The notes: generated from the letters alone by a model not told the origin. A stretch of DNA of 64,000 nt from Miscanthus floridulus (GCF_019320115.1 NC_089598.1:85135844-85199843), one strand, 5' to 3'; positions 11,675-24,117 are shown, counted from the first letter of the stretch. A program made the numbers and translations.

Positions 11675-11960
11675 TCAGATGCTTCCTTGAAGAAAGAACT
11701 CAGCTCTGAACTTGCTTCTTGACCACTTCATATAGAATTGACACATCTTGAAATGGAGTGAAACATCCTACCAGACCAAAAGCAACCTTATCTTTCTTCC
11801 TCCTCCTCGATCTTCTTCTTCACAACAGGGTTGCTATGATCGATGAATGGAGATAAACAAAAGGGAAACTGATCAGTATGTAGCAGCCGTCTTTGTTCCC
11901 CTTTCCTGCCTGCTTGAAATCAGTTTGTGTGGCCTTTCTTCTGACCAGAAGAGGTAACGG
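11675..11960 (-). promoter_or_regulatory. 5' leader and proximal upstream region of the TGA gene
   Basis: On the minus strand the sequence before the ATG is purine/pyrimidine-biased (gaagaagaagatcgaggagg near 11800-11825), typical of a plant 5' leader. An upstream in-frame stop (tga) directly precedes the chosen ATG, supporting that start. No confident TATA box was assigned. Confidence 0.4.
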
Positions 11961-12569
11961 ATGACTTTTGGCTTGGGGATGGAGGAGTGGTTGTGCAAGA
12001 AATAGAAGGGAGCCCGTGGCTATTGAAAAGTTGGAAAAGCAACATATCTTCAGACTTTATTAAAGAATTAAGAGATGTGATCAAGTCTATGCAATCTGGT
12101 AGTTTTGAAGCGGTTTTACACTTGTCGTTGTTTCATATCTTTTCACATATTGACATTTCAGGGGGTGGATTTGGTTCAATCCTTTAAAAAAACCTATCTG
12201 ATAGAAGAATGAGTCCAAATTGGCTCCATCTTTTGGATCTACTTGCATGGGTAGAATAAGTTCAAGAACTATTCCATATTAAACCCAAAAGATACAAATG
12301 AGAATAGAAAGGCCCTTTTCTATGCTTAATTTCACTGGTTTGTAGTGTCTTGCCTATCTTGGGGATACAAATAGCTAGAAAAAAATTTCTGTTTAAAATT
12401 AGTTAAATTGGCATTCATCGAATTATTGAGTGGGATTAGCTTGAAAGCCGAGTTTGTTTTGTTCAGCCCACTATCAAGATTAGGTGTCATGTCATCCTCA
12501 AGCAGATAGATCCATTTCCCTCTTGATTTAAGTTAATGTGTTAAATTAGCTAGACTTGATCACTTGACA

Positions 12570-12818
12570 CTCTTTCAATAAGTGTCATTCTCACTTCCTA
12601 AAAAGTTAAACATTTTCTGCTTTGACAAAATATATATAAGAAAATATTAATATTTCTCGTGCATGATTAGTATCATTAGATGAATCTCTGAATATATTTT
12701 CATAATAAACTTATTTGAAGATACAAATATTGCTAATATTTTATATAAACCTACTTAAACTTAATGAAGTTTGACCAGCACAAACCTCATAGAGTCATTC
12801 TTTTTAGGACGGAGGAAG
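12570..12818. mobile_element. Degraded Stowaway-like MITE
   Basis: The right end ttttaggacggaggaag followed by TA matches the Stowaway terminus CTTCCTCCGTCC. The interior (ttatttgaagatacaaatattgc) resembles the better-preserved copies at 20.1-20.9 kb. The left terminus is eroded, so the start is approximate. Confidence 0.55.
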
Positions 12819-13303
12819 TATGAACCTATATATGGCTAAACATCATAGATAAGTGAACAAGAGTCGAACCATATCATTATAAATATTATGGGTTGAAGAA
12901 AAAGCCATTACTATTCTTCTATTTTAAAACATACTATTACAATTCATTGTCTACTTAAACCGTGTCATACAGATTCTACATTTTCGACAACATTAGGTCC
13001 ACAGGTAGGTGACTATATTTCCATATTACCCCAAATACCGCCTTTCTTCTTTCTCTAGTTCTCCTCACTATATAAAAGGAACAAGTTCACAACAATGGCT
13101 CAAGTGCCTCGCCCTCATCAACGCTCCACATAGCACTCGACGAGCTGATGCTCCTCCTAGAGCTGCAGGAGATGCGACATTTAGGTCCTAGGCGCGACGT
13201 CACTAGACTCGTGTTCGTCGCATGCCCGCAACCCAAGGGACTCATGGTTGGAGTAGACCACGAGGAATGCGGAGAAGGGGTGGGAGTCAAGGGATGGTCT
13301 CAT
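12819..13303. other. Unassigned intergenic stretch
   Basis: AT-rich sequence with a TATA-like actatataaaagg at about 13069-13081 and a short ATG frame (from 13095) that stops after about 13 codons. I could not match it to a gene family. Confidence 0.3.
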
Positions 13304-13643
13304 TGAAAGAATCAATATGCCTAAGAAGGGGCGAATTGAACAAATCTAAAATTCTCGAAAAGTATAACTATCGTTTGGCCCATTTCACCATTGTACCTAT
13401 CAAGTGATGTTTATGGTTACCGCACAAAAGTTTAGCACCCTGAATTTCAATTCTAGTCTAGCATGACAATTCTAGTAAATTAAATTGCTAGAACATAAAT
13501 GCTCAAAGTAAAGAAAAGAAATGTGGCGATGTTTTCTGAGATATCGGAAAGTCAGCACTCTCCGGTGGAGCACCCGCGCAAGGATATCACCCCCTCCTTG
13601 ATCCCACAAGGACCAAGTGCTCTCTAGTGGTTGATCCTTATCC
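13304..13643 (-). mobile_element. Fragment of a copia LTR (same family as 62196-63781)
   Basis: Starts TGAAAGAATCAATATGCC and contains gtggagcacccgcgcaagga and accaagtgctctctag, matching in order the first 400 bp of the LTR at 62196 (tgaaaggatcaagatgcc, ggagcacccgcgcaaggg, gatcaagtgctctctac). Truncated at its inner end. Confidence 0.75.
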
Positions 13644-13822
13644 AACTTAGGAAAATAGCATGTCTCCTGTAAATACTCCTATAAGCAACTTCGAAAAACT
13701 GACCATGTCGCCTATAATAAAAAAAATAACATCATTAAATTCTAAAATAATTTAAGAAAAATACAAACACCCATACGAGGTTGACGAAACCCTGATGAAC
13801 ATGTTCAACCAAAACGAAACTA

Positions 13823-13967
13823 CTTCCTCCATTCCAAATTATAATAAGTCGTTTTGACTTTTTTATATAGAATTTGCTATGTATCTAGACATACGTTATA
13901 TCTACATATATAGCAAATTGGATGTACCAAAAAAATCAAAGCGATTTATAATTTGGAACGGATGGAG
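13823..13967. mobile_element. Stowaway MITE, 145 bp
   Basis: Termini CTTCCTCCATTCC and the complement of CTCCATCCGTTCC, flanked by TA (13821-13822 and 13968-13969). The two halves are complementary (aagtcgttttgactttttta against aaaaatcaaagcgattt), so the whole element folds back. Confidence 0.9.
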
Positions 13968-14649
13968 TAGTATAGAACTCTAGTAAAAGGGTAATCTTTC
14001 ATATACAACCATATATATTTTAGCGCAGCATGTGCATGAGCAGTTGTATGTGAATAAACTTCCGTCCACCAAATGATTGAATGAGTGTTATGAGTTAAAA
14101 CGCTAGCTATCATCATGATGGACTTAAATCTGAGTCCACCTCCCTAATTTCTGGCATATTATAGCATTTTAATCGGTAACTGGCTGCTGGTAATAAACCT
14201 CCAGTTTGATCGATTCTCGGGCTGAGCCACCAAGTACAGATTTGGATATGGTCGTATTGCTATGCACAATATTCTGGTTCAAATCAAATTTCATAATGTT
14301 TGCAAAGAAAAAAACAAATTTGATGCATCAGCAACTAGTAGTAGTCTTGTGTCGAAAGACTCCAGGTTCGGAATTATGAATTCAAAACAAAAAAAAAAAT
14401 CCAGAGACTTTCTGCAGACACCATGCATATTAATCTTGCACCAATTCAGAAAGCTACGTTAATCTTAAACCCTCCGGAGACGGTCAAGCTAGCGCCCGGA
14501 GGCTCGCGTCTGCTGTGCCTGCCTGTGCCCCCGCGTATGCATGCTGCTGCGCCCACCCGTACGCCTGCGCTTGCTTCACGTGAGGGGCCCACACCACTCC
14601 ATTTCCCCGCCTATGCTCGTCCACGCCGACCCAGCAGGTGATTCCCACT

Positions 14650-15036
14650 GCAACATGTGCAACAACAGATCTACTTTTACAACATCTAAATGAAACACTT
14701 ATAACATACGTCTAAAACAGTTGGAACACTTGCAACATACGTCCGAAACATCAGGAAAACCCGTGTGTAGCTATTTTGAAACATATGCAACATACGTATG
14801 AAACCCCTGAAATACTTCAAAACATACGTTTGCAACATGCATGTATATGCAACATCCAGATGAAATAATTGCAACATATGTCTGAAACAGATGAAACATT
14901 TGGGGTATACACTTGGAACACCATTGCAACATTAGCAACGTCCCGATCTACTTTTGCAACATCGATATAAAACACTTGTAACATACTTCTGAAACATTTG
15001 AAACACTTGAAATAGACACTTGCAACATGCGGTTTC
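14650..15036. repeat. Degenerate minisatellite (GCAACATACGTCTGAAAC type)
   Basis: At least ten imperfect copies of a unit of about 25-30 bp built on 'gaaacacttgcaacatacgtc'. It probably belongs to a non-autonomous transposon that also includes 19197-19620; the solo LTR at 15037-19191 interrupts it. Short frames here are not genes. Confidence 0.65.
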
Positions 15037-18000
15037 TGTGGTAGATACGTCCGAAATAGCATACTTACGGAGGCACTTGTCTTCCACCATACACTAAGCA
15101 CCCCGAAAGTAAGCCACAGCGGGCAGTATCCGTCGAGCACACCCCAAGGGAGAACCCGAAAGATCCACATTTTTCCCCAATGATCCAATAATGAGAACGA
15201 GTTACAATACTTAATCCATTTCATACATCCAGAGTTCATAAAAATTATATCATTACATTTCCAAAGTCAGAGTGTGGAATATTAAACAGCGGAATCAAAA
15301 GTAAACATCTAGTGATAAAGAACGAGGATCCATCTGTGCCCACCAGAAGAATCCTCCACACAATGGTGCTCTTTAAACATTACCTGCAACAGGGGTAAAT
15401 AAACCCTGAGTACACAATGTACTCGTAAGACTTATCCGACTAGTGGGAATAATTTCTCGACTCCAAAGAATATGATAAGCTTTATGGTTTGCTGGTTTCC
15501 TTTTGCAGAAAGCAATACTAATAGTGAGTCCTTATTTATGTTATTACTAATAGCCATATTAATTTATTATCTAGTCATTCTATGTAAGCACATGTTCTAC
15601 TTTCAAGCAAGAGTTGAGCAATCAGTTCTATTTCATCACCTTCTATCTTTCAGTTCTTACTACGATGCTAAACTGTAGACAAGCCGTATCGGAACACCGG
15701 CGATTCACGAATCAATGCCCCCAACTGGGTACCTCAAAAACACAAGCCCCGTTTGTTCCCCCAGGCACAAGCAGGATCAACCCATCACCCTCCTGTCATG
15801 GGGTCCAGGTCCCCATCCAAACTTGGACTCCAAGCCCCCGTTTCTAAGTCCCGGACTTAGTGCGGTGCAAGGACCTTCACCATCCTCGCCTCCAAACAGT
15901 CGGTCCGAAAAGAGCCAGAACCCATGAGAAAAGAGAAACAAGTCTTCCCTACGCCCATACCCAAGTATGTGCTTGGGATAATAAATCTATGACTTATCTA
16001 GAGCCTTATGCAACGGCCGATCCTTAACCGACACAGACAGAGAAAAAGTGTAACAAAGTTATGCCCTGTTGGCCGCAGAACACAACCTCTTCCACCCGCC
16101 AGTACCCAAACCACATCCCTGCTCGGTCATCACTTTTTCTCTCCACCATTTTATCATGAGTGATCATAATTATCACATATTGTGAGTAACGACAGGTTAC
16201 TCACGTTACTGAAATCCTGAGCATAGCAGCTACTCGACCTGTACTAATAGGACTCATAGGCAGATATATTTATGCATGTAGTTTCCATAAAATGCATGTA
16301 ACATAAATGCACATCATATATATATTCAGTGATCATAAAATATGGGTTATGTACCGGGGCTTACCTTGGGTAGGTGGAGGGTCAGCAAAGTCAGCATCAA
16401 AAGGCTCTAGGGCTCTCTCCTACAAGAGGATTTCCTCCTCGTACTCCTCAATGATCTCTTCATAATCATGTTCATCCACGGGCACGAACTCTACCAACTC
16501 GTGATCTATATGCATGAAATGATGATGCAACACTTAGTAATATGGCAACAACATCTCTTAAAATAAAATACATCTATCAAGTTACTAAGCTAGTCCTATC
16601 GACTAATGTGCTAAGTTACCTACTGTTACCACTAACAAGTACGAAGCATGACATATATTATTTTAACAACTAAAGGTACTCTTACTCCAAATACCGAGTT
16701 ATTCTTTATATGATAAAACAAGAGTACTAGCTATTCTATTTATCAACCTACTCTAGTGCTACAAAATTTATAGTAAGCACATAATAATCTAATGAACCAA
16801 CTGTAAAAACTTCATGACTAAACCTATCATCCATTTGCCACAATAATTCCTACAAATATTAATCTATATAATATTAAGCTCTCTAATTTGAATTTATGAA
16901 CCTATCATGATCATAGCTAACTGTAAACTAACTACACTAACAGATAGATAGTATTTTTGTGAACCTAACAAATTTTGTTTTACTATTTTTGGGCATCTAC
17001 ATAATTTACTATCATTTTCAAAGTTTAGCTCAAAACTAAATTGAATAAGCATTTGTAAATTTATTGGAAATTGAAAACGCATTCCACCGGGCGGCCCAAG
17101 CGCGAACGGCTCGGCCCAGTCCGGCGTGAACGCCCGCGCGCACGCGGTGCACCGGCGCGGCCCAACGCGGGCGCGACCCATCTGCGCGACGGCGGCCCAC
17201 GACGGGGAGGCCCGCGCGCTTCGGCTGTTTTACGAAAATGACCCTGTCCTACCAATGAATCACACTGAGACCGATGACACTTTTCCTATAGTCAGCTACT
17301 TCGTAGATAAAGCCTCAGAACAGATGTCTTCGCAACGGCGACACCCTCGGCACCCGCGCGCGCACCCGCGCGGCGGCGTTGGTACAGGGTGGTTATGCCC
17401 GCCAGACCGGCCCCTCCCCGCCCCTAAATGCAAGCCAAAGTGATGGGTGGCAACGCGGCGAACGGAGATGTTGTCCCGAGCTCCCTCCACGATGGTGGAC
17501 TCCTCCCCCGAACCTACCAGATGTGGTGGATTGACCGGAGACGGACCGAGCCGAGCTAGCCGCGTGTGCATGGACGGTGCGGTGGCGCACGGCGGTGGCA
17601 AGGCGGCGTCAGGGGAGGCTAGACGGCGGTAGCGATTCGGCAAAGGTGCGCAGGGTGATTAGCAGGTGGAGGCGAAGCTAGCGGTGCAAGGAATTAACAC
17701 GAGCTGCACTAGATAGGGCGCTTGCCTTCGACGCATACCGACACGGTCTTATTAACCCGGCGGAACGGCAGCTCCAAATTGGAGCACGGTGCGGTGAGGC
17801 TCGCTGCAAGGTAGGGTCGGGTGGCTGGCTGGCTACTCAGCGGAGCCGAGGACGGGGTTAATTGGATTGGGGTGGCTCCACTGTGGCAAATTTAGAGAAG
17901 TAGGTACGACGACCACAGCGCCAGAGAACAAGGGAGAAAGGCATGGCGTGGATCGTCGCTGCCGTGGCGGGACGTGGCTGTCACTTCGGTGCTCAATCGC

Positions 18001-19191
18001 GTACAGCTACAGGTGAGGGGAAAATGACCAGCACGTTCAGGACGGTGGGCTGCACGGCCACAATTTACAAACCGACGACGGTGGCTCGGCTATGCGTGCC
18101 GTAATGGCATGGCGCCGGTTAGAGGAGACACTAGCACAGCGTCGTCGAGTGCCGATGTGACAGCAAGGCAGACAAGGCAAGGCGACGTGCGGGCAATGCC
18201 AAATGCGGCCACGCGCCCACGGCACCGCACAGACGAGCACGAGGCGGCAGGGTGGCAGGCGGACGCGATGGCGTGGCAGAGCACACATGGTGACTTCGCG
18301 CAAACGCCAAGGCCAGCAGCAACGCAGTGGTCCAACGCGCGGGGTCAGCGACATGGCGAAGCAGCTACAGCGGCAGGACAGAGCAGCGGACCCACGATGA
18401 CGGCGGTGGTGGCCGAGCGGCCAGTGCGCGGCAACGGCGGTGCAGGTCCACGTGGCGGGGCGCGTGCGTGTGCGAGCATGAGCGCGAGCCAGGACGTGGC
18501 AACGGTGACCGTGGCCCGCAGCGCGAAGCCAACGGCAAGCCCGGCCAGCGCGGTGGCATGCGTATGGCGTGCGAGCGCGTGCGCGTCGGTGGCCGGCGCG
18601 GCAACGCTGAGGGACGAGCACGGTGACCACGCCAGATGCAGAAACCGTGTCGTGCACGCTTTTTGAAGCATCCCAAAAACTCACCTCAAGGCTTCGATCG
18701 CTAAACCAACTATTTTATGCTCAAGATGGCATGTCAAGCTACTAAAACAAACCCTAAACCCATGCCGCCACTTAACCTGATCCTCCTATAAAAATTCTCA
18801 AACTTCGCTTCGTCGATCCATTTTCCAACTTAAGAAAATGACTAAGTTTTTGTTCGGATTCGCGTCGAATTCGATTTCCATGCTATCAAGTATGCTAGCT
18901 GTGAATCCCATTCTCGACCGCAAGTATTTCATCGTCGCCTACGAAGCTAGTACTACTAACTTTATTAAAGTGTCGCATACGCGTTCTATAGCATTTCCGT
19001 TCCATAAAAATTCATTTAGAACCTAGGTGATACAACGCGACATGAAACATAACATTCGTTTCGCGTTTCCAATGAACGTTTCGGGCCACAGAATTTGATT
19101 TACACTCTATAATTCATACATTATCATATAAACATGATGCATATACAATGTTTTAGCAAAAATTGTACAGTGTAACACCGAGGGTGTTACA
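15037..19191 (-). mobile_element. Solo LTR of a Ty3/gypsy element, 4155 bp
   Basis: Read on the minus strand it begins TGTAACACCCTCGG and ends CTACCACA, with the TG...CA ends of an LTR. It is flanked by an identical 5-bp duplication GTTTC (15032-15036 and 19192-19196). It is related along its length to the chromovirus LTR at 30295-33671: start, middle (aatcaatgcccccaactggg and the caggcacaagcaggatcaac region near 15700-15790) and end (cctccgtaagtatgctatttcgg). No internal region, PBS or second LTR is present, as after LTR-LTR recombination. The GC-rich part (17090-18660) yields many long but meaningless frames. Confidence 0.93.
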
Positions 19192-19196
19192 GTTTC

Positions 19197-19450
19197 AGCG
19201 CAACATCTTCTTGCCGCTTAGGAGAATAATGAAGGCTCGTCGGCATGTGGAGTTCCGCCCCGGCCACGGTGAACTGGGCAGGTGGAGCGTGAGATGTGTA
19301 CGGGCGGGCTCTGCTCGGGCTGTCATGAGCTGCACGGTAATCTCCACACCCGGTCGCAGCGAGTTGGGCAGGCAGAGCACGAGATGTGCGCGGGCAGCCT
19401 CCGCCCTGGCTGGCCGCCACGGGCTACGCGGCTGGAGGGTGTACTAGCCA
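19197..19450. repeat. Imperfect 90-bp direct duplication, GC-rich
   Basis: gggcaggtggagcgtgagat at 19278 recurs as gggcaggcagagcacgagat at 19368. It continues the repeat-bearing element of 14650-15036 beyond the solo LTR. Confidence 0.5.
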
Positions 19451-19639
19451 AGCTCCGCTGCGCGGATTTTTTTTTTGAGAAACAGCGTGACTCGAGAGCT
19501 GGACCAGGATACGAGGGAATCGTTTGGTCTTGTGTCACGCCCACGAATGTGAGCGTTCGGGTAGACGGACACACCGAGGAGAGCATTACCGCTGGAGAAA
19601 GGAATCCCTAGGCTGGAAGCGGAAATGAAAAAAAAATCT

Positions 19640-19762
19640 ATAGCCTGTTTGTTTGGCTGGGCTTGTTCGTTGCTGGATCGTGAAAAAGTACTACTGACTG
19701 ATTTGGTGTGAGAAAAAAATACTTCGACTGAAAATTTACGATCCCTTACCAGGGAATAATCA
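19640..19762. mobile_element. MITE-like element, relative of 7462-7600
   Basis: Shares gcctgttt..ttggctgg and gactgatttggtgtgagaaa with the copy at 7.5 kb. The right end is degraded. Confidence 0.5.
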
Positions 19763-20135
19763 CAGCCGAAGAGGCTGCTAGGCGCCGCCCACGAAGTACA
19801 ACAGTGCCGTACGAGCTGTGAACGTTCAATTGACAGTGATCGGGAAGCTAGTATGCACATTCGTGGGACCTTCATTCTCGAAACAAAAATGCTCGTCACC
19901 AGCTAGCTTTTGACATTGCAGCAAGGAACGGACTTTCAAATTTCCGGACTTCTGCTGGACATGTGTCAGGTGAATATGACGTGTCTGGCCTAGGTTTGAG
20001 TTTTATGCCTTGACCATCACTAGACTGATTTGGCCACCATATGTTGGGAAAGAAAAGGGTTTACTAGTAGTACAATGGAACGGAGCACACTGAAGAACTC
20101 ATTTGGTTCGGGCTATGAGAACACTCTGATCCTTA

Positions 20136-20371
20136 CTCCCTCCGTCCCAGAATATTTGTCGTTCTCGCTTTCCGAGAAACAACTTTAACAACATATATAT
20201 TAAAAAAATATTATTATTTATGATACATAATTAGCATCATTGGAAAGATCTTTGAATCTAGTTTTTTAACAAATTTATTTGGAGACACAAATGTCGCACA
20301 TATTTTGTACAAATTGAATCAAAGTCGTGGCACGAATACCGAAAACGACAGATAAATTGGGACAGAGGAAG
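20136..20371. mobile_element. Stowaway MITE, 236 bp
   Basis: Left end CTCCCTCCGTCCCAG, right end complement of CTTCCTCTGTCCC, TA on both sides (20134-20135 and 20372-20373). The interior is nearly the reverse complement of the MITE at 20492-20725. Confidence 0.88.
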
Positions 20372-20453
20372 TACGTGTCTTTTTCAGGATGGGAGTATAT
20401 ACTAGTAGTAAACCACGGACAACCTAGGAGCTCCACGATTCGCCTTTGACATA

Positions 20454-20904
20454 CTCCTTCCGTCCAAGATGCAATTCTAGAATAACACGTACTCACTCCG
20501 TCACTAAATAACTACCGTTATTAGTGTGCATGCTAAAAGTTTGACTCGATTTATAGAAAATATGTGTAATACTTGTATCTCCAAATAAATTTATTAAAAA
20601 GCTAGATTCAAAGATCTTTCCAATAATACTAATTATGTACCGTAAATATTTATATATTTTAATATATATTTAGTTAAAGTGTTTCTCGGGAAGCAAAAAC
20701 GACAGATATTTAAGGATAGAAGGAATACTATGTTAAAATATGTCAAGTTTAACTAGATTTATAAAAAAATACTAATATTTATCGTATTAAATAGGTATTA
20801 TTAGATTTGTCATGAAACTTTATAATATATTTATTTGGTGTTTTAAATTTTAGACATTTTAATAAAAAAAATGCACCAAGAATTGTATTCTTTTTTAGAC
20901 GAGG
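20454..20904. mobile_element. Stowaway-like MITE interrupted by another MITE
   Basis: The left piece (20454-20489, ctccttccgtccaagatgca) and right piece (20728-20904, ending ttagacgagg) have complementary ends and outer TA bases (20452-20453 and 20905-20906). The two pieces are separated by the element at 20492-20725. Confidence 0.75.
20492..20725. mobile_element. Stowaway MITE nested in a second one
   Basis: Starts CTCACTCCGTCACTAAATA, ends GGATAGAAGGAA, flanked by TA (20490-20491 and 20726-20727). Same family as 20136-20371 but in the opposite orientation. Confidence 0.78.
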
Positions 20905-21789
20905 TAGTATCTGATTTGGAATCACACATACAGTGGGCTTTAAAGTTACTAATAACGATGAAAATTATGTCAAAGAGGTCACAGTCAAAATGGCACCTGT
21001 GACTCACTGACTCGTGAGTGCAAATGCAACGATTAAGTTGGACCTGACACCTTGTCAAAAAAAAAAAAGTTGGACCCTTTTCAAAAAAAAAGTTAGACCT
21101 GACCTTTTTTTTCCAAGACAAACAGTTGGGCCATGCTCTGCCACATACTTGCCTTGCAGTCCAGGTCCAGCAGGGCCTTCCGTGAGCGTTCTGAAGAAAA
21201 ACTGCAGCAGCTCCGTTCGGAAGTTTTGCCGCTGCACCTGCACCGTGGAAATTCAACTTTGACATCCCTATTAAGTTCAGAAGTACAACCACCTGGGCTC
21301 TGCTTAGATTGGCACCCAATTAGTTCCCAGTCTGCGTAGCAGAGAACTCTTATTCATAATTCGCCTGGAATTCAGATCAGTATTTCCCCTGGGTAGCAAA
21401 CTGAAATCAATCACGTAGCAAATTGGTAAATTGAGCTGGAAACCAAACGACACAATGCACATGCAGCAGTAGAGAACCACGTTAGCTGACAGCACTGTTG
21501 CTGAACAAGTAGGTAAAGCAATAACTAACGCCCAGCCCAGAGTTTTCAAGCATCACACATGCATCCATACCTAGTCACAGTCACGCATCATGCGTTCGGT
21601 TGTTACAGGAAAGGTTCACAACCATCTGAATAATACATAACCGACCATGCAACAGAGGAGCTACAGAAGTACTGAAGATAGCTAGCAATTCATTGTTATC
21701 AGATACACTTGAGATAGAGTAACCATCTGTGAGCTGCAATCGACAGGTGAAACCACCGAACCAACAACGGAGCCAGGCACCTGCCGCGC

Positions 21790-24117
21790 CTACAGCATGC
21801 TGTCGGTCCTCGCCGGCAGACGCCTGAAGAAGTTGAGCGGGACGGATGGCATCCTGTGGCGGAACCTGGGGTGCCTCAGCACGTACAGGCCTGCGAGGAA
21901 GACCACGACACGGAACGGGGTGACGTACAGGACAATGGCGAAGAAGAAGCAGAAGACCACGAAGAGCGCGGTGGCCCTTGGATCCCTCCAGCTCAGCAGC
22001 GACTGCAGCCGCTCGCCCTGCGTCGCAAGGTCACCAACCACGGTCTGGATCCTCCCCGCTACACTGCGCAGCCTGTCGTACCGCATCCGCACGACGTCCG
22101 GCGGGCGGGAGGTGGGGAAGGTGTCAAACTCCTCGTCGAGCTCGTCGGGGTGGGCAGTCTCTGCGTGGGAGAGGCGGGTGTCCATGTGCGGCGGCTGCCT
22201 TGGCCGCCACCTGTAGTACCACACCCCAATCAGGAAGAGGTAGAGGAAGATTGTGGGCAGTATCAGCTCTGGGTATAGAACCAGTATCACGAAGAGGACA
22301 TGGATCAGTATGGTGGTCAGCGGGTTCCTCCAGAGACAGATCTGATCGAACCACTTTGCCACTGCAATCAGGGGGCTCAGGACACCCATGATGCGGAAGA
22401 AATTTGCCTTGCTCTTTCTCATGCTCCACATGTGCGAGTCCACGTCAAGCATGTACTCCACGATTTCCTTTCGCAGTGGTGGCTCTGCACGGCCCAGCCT
22501 TGTCGAGACAATGTTTGTGGCTTGGCGCCTCAGGTTGTCCACCTGTATCACGGACAACGGGTGCACATAGTGCATCTTGGGCAGCAAGGGCTGTGAGTAC
22601 AGATGCATCATGTTGAGCAGTGATGAGCACGTGAAACGGACAGCAAGCTGCACCTCACCCATCTTCTTAACGCCACCAGGTGTCAGAACAATAAGAGGGT
22701 ATGAGTGGGTATACACCCGATCAGTTTCAAGTGTCGAGAGGCGGATGCGGACCTTCCCAATTCTGGTGTCCCGGGCACCATTGGCCTTTTCCCCGCCATT
22801 CAGGTGGCAATTGTCAAACACACCAATTGTGATCACAGTGCATGGGTCATACACCTCCCAGGTGTACTGTTCATTCCATTTGGGAATGAAACTGTCGATT
22901 ATAGTCCTAGTACGCACCCATTTCTGTCCATACTTTGCAACACAATAGGCATCAGTTGTGCCACGTCCATCCTTGGTCTTCATTGGTAACAGGTCATGTG
23001 CTGTCAAAATACCCAGTTCAAGAATGCCAATGCTAGGCTTCCACAGAGGTTTTGCAGTTGGCCTTAAATCACTACTGTAATGTGTTGACTCATCCAAGAC
23101 ATGATATCCACCTTCAAGACAAATTCTCAAGTGAATCCGGCTTGAAAACTTGGTCTCTTTCTTCTGCTCACCATCAATAATCACATGCTTCTCAAGGTTA
23201 TACCACTGGCTGGTTAGCAACCTGTGATCCAGTCTCCGGGGTACATGCTGCAGTGAAATGATTGTCCTTCCAATTACTTCATCCTTTCCTGGGGCCACCC
23301 TGTCCTCTACGCTCAAAATTAGGTGCTCCTCAAATGGCTCAGCTGCAACAAACAACAAATCTTCATTCCACATTGGATTCAATGTCCGGCTCGCTAACAC
23401 CCTGGTTCTAAGGACTTGGTTGCCTAGCATTGCTTTGACATAAACCTCAGGGAACCTGGTCTTGTCATTTGGTATAAGATCCTGAGCTTCGATGACATTG
23501 ACACGGAGATACCAAAGCTTTGGAGTAAGATACACTTTTGATCTAATGCTCGCAAGGCCATCGCCAGGGACGGAGGCTGCATCAGAATGCCATGCTTCAG
23601 GGAATGCTTCATCAGCTTGAGTACCCATCCAAACAGCCAACATCAACTCTCCCTTCACCTTGTGCCCATTTCGGTCTTCCAACCGATACCATTGTGGAGC
23701 CAATGGGCTGTCAGGTGGCACTCTCTTTGGGACCTCACTCAGATCAAATATAACACGCCCAATGAAGTCATCCTTGACAAGATCCTTGTCCTTGACCACA
23801 ATCTCCACATTTGATGACTGAATGCGCTCCTTTGAGAAAGCAAAGACCTGATTCCACTCTGGGTTGTTCTTCTTCTCGAAATGCCGAGTTTGGCCCTTAT
23901 AGTTTCCTAGCTTCACCTCAACATATGGGTCACAGCTCCCAGTGATGTCCTTGTTTGGAAGTTCCTTTGCTTTTACAACTCTTACATAAAGGTACTGCAT
24001 CTGCTCAACCAGGTCATAGGTGGTGGTGAGCTTGTCACCAGCAGCTGCACCACCAAGGTGAGGTGAAGTCTCCTTCAAGAAGTACTCCTCCGGACGGAGG
24101 GGTGGCCTCTGCATCAT
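21790..24117 (-). CDS. MCTP / FT-interacting-protein-like C2-domain membrane protein
   Basis: One uninterrupted exon of 775 codons, the usual length for this family (about 770-800). Three C2 domains lie near residues 41-145, 201-305 and 364-475. In the first, the acidic calcium-loop residues are clear (KDITGSCDPYVE near 56-67, then VKDKDLVKDD near 108-117). A conserved linker (DLRPTAKPLWKPSIG) precedes the third. The C-terminal phosphoribosyltransferase-C-like region (about 560-775) holds two hydrophobic blocks (about 600-633 and 714-746) and ends FFRRLPARTDSML, the family hallmark. MCTPs sit at ER-plasma membrane contacts and plasmodesmata; the closest relatives (FTIP3/FTIP4, i.e. MCTP3/4 type) act in trafficking of meristem regulators. 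That subclass is judged from remembered similarity. Two adjacent Met codons begin the frame; the second matches the common family start, MQRPP. No frameshift or lost motif seen. Confidence 0.96.
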   Translation of the reverse strand: MMQRPPLRPEEYFLKETSPHLGGAAAGDKLTTTYDLVEQMQYLYVRVVKAKELPNKDITGSCDPYVEVKLGNYKGQTRHFEKKNNPEWNQVFAFSKERIQSSNVEIVVKDKDLVKDDFIGRVIFDLSEVPKRVPPDSPLAPQWYRLEDRNGHKVKGELMLAVWMGTQADEAFPEAWHSDAASVPGDGLASIRSKVYLTPKLWYLRVNVIEAQDLIPNDKTRFPEVYVKAMLGNQVLRTRVLASRTLNPMWNEDLLFVAAEPFEEHLILSVEDRVAPGKDEVIGRTIISLQHVPRRLDHRLLTSQWYNLEKHVIIDGEQKKETKFSSRIHLRICLEGGYHVLDESTHYSSDLRPTAKPLWKPSIGILELGILTAHDLLPMKTKDGRGTTDAYCVAKYGQKWVRTRTIIDSFIPKWNEQYTWEVYDPCTVITIGVFDNCHLNGGEKANGARDTRIGKVRIRLSTLETDRVYTHSYPLIVLTPGGVKKMGEVQLAVRFTCSSLLNMMHLYSQPLLPKMHYVHPLSVIQVDNLRRQATNIVSTRLGRAEPPLRKEIVEYMLDVDSHMWSMRKSKANFFRIMGVLSPLIAVAKWFDQICLWRNPLTTILIHVLFVILVLYPELILPTIFLYLFLIGVWYYRWRPRQPPHMDTRLSHAETAHPDELDEEFDTFPTSRPPDVVRMRYDRLRSVAGRIQTVVGDLATQGERLQSLLSWRDPRATALFVVFCFFFAIVLYVTPFRVVVFLAGLYVLRHPRFRHRMPSVPLNFFRRLPARTDSML

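Noticed and set aside
13009..13290. TATA-like box followed by a short ATG frame
   Set aside because: The frame ends after about 13 codons and neither strand gives a recognisable protein.
18037..18684. Long GC-rich open frames (up to 215 codons) on both strands
   Set aside because: They overlap in several frames, have no domain signature, and lie inside the solo LTR.
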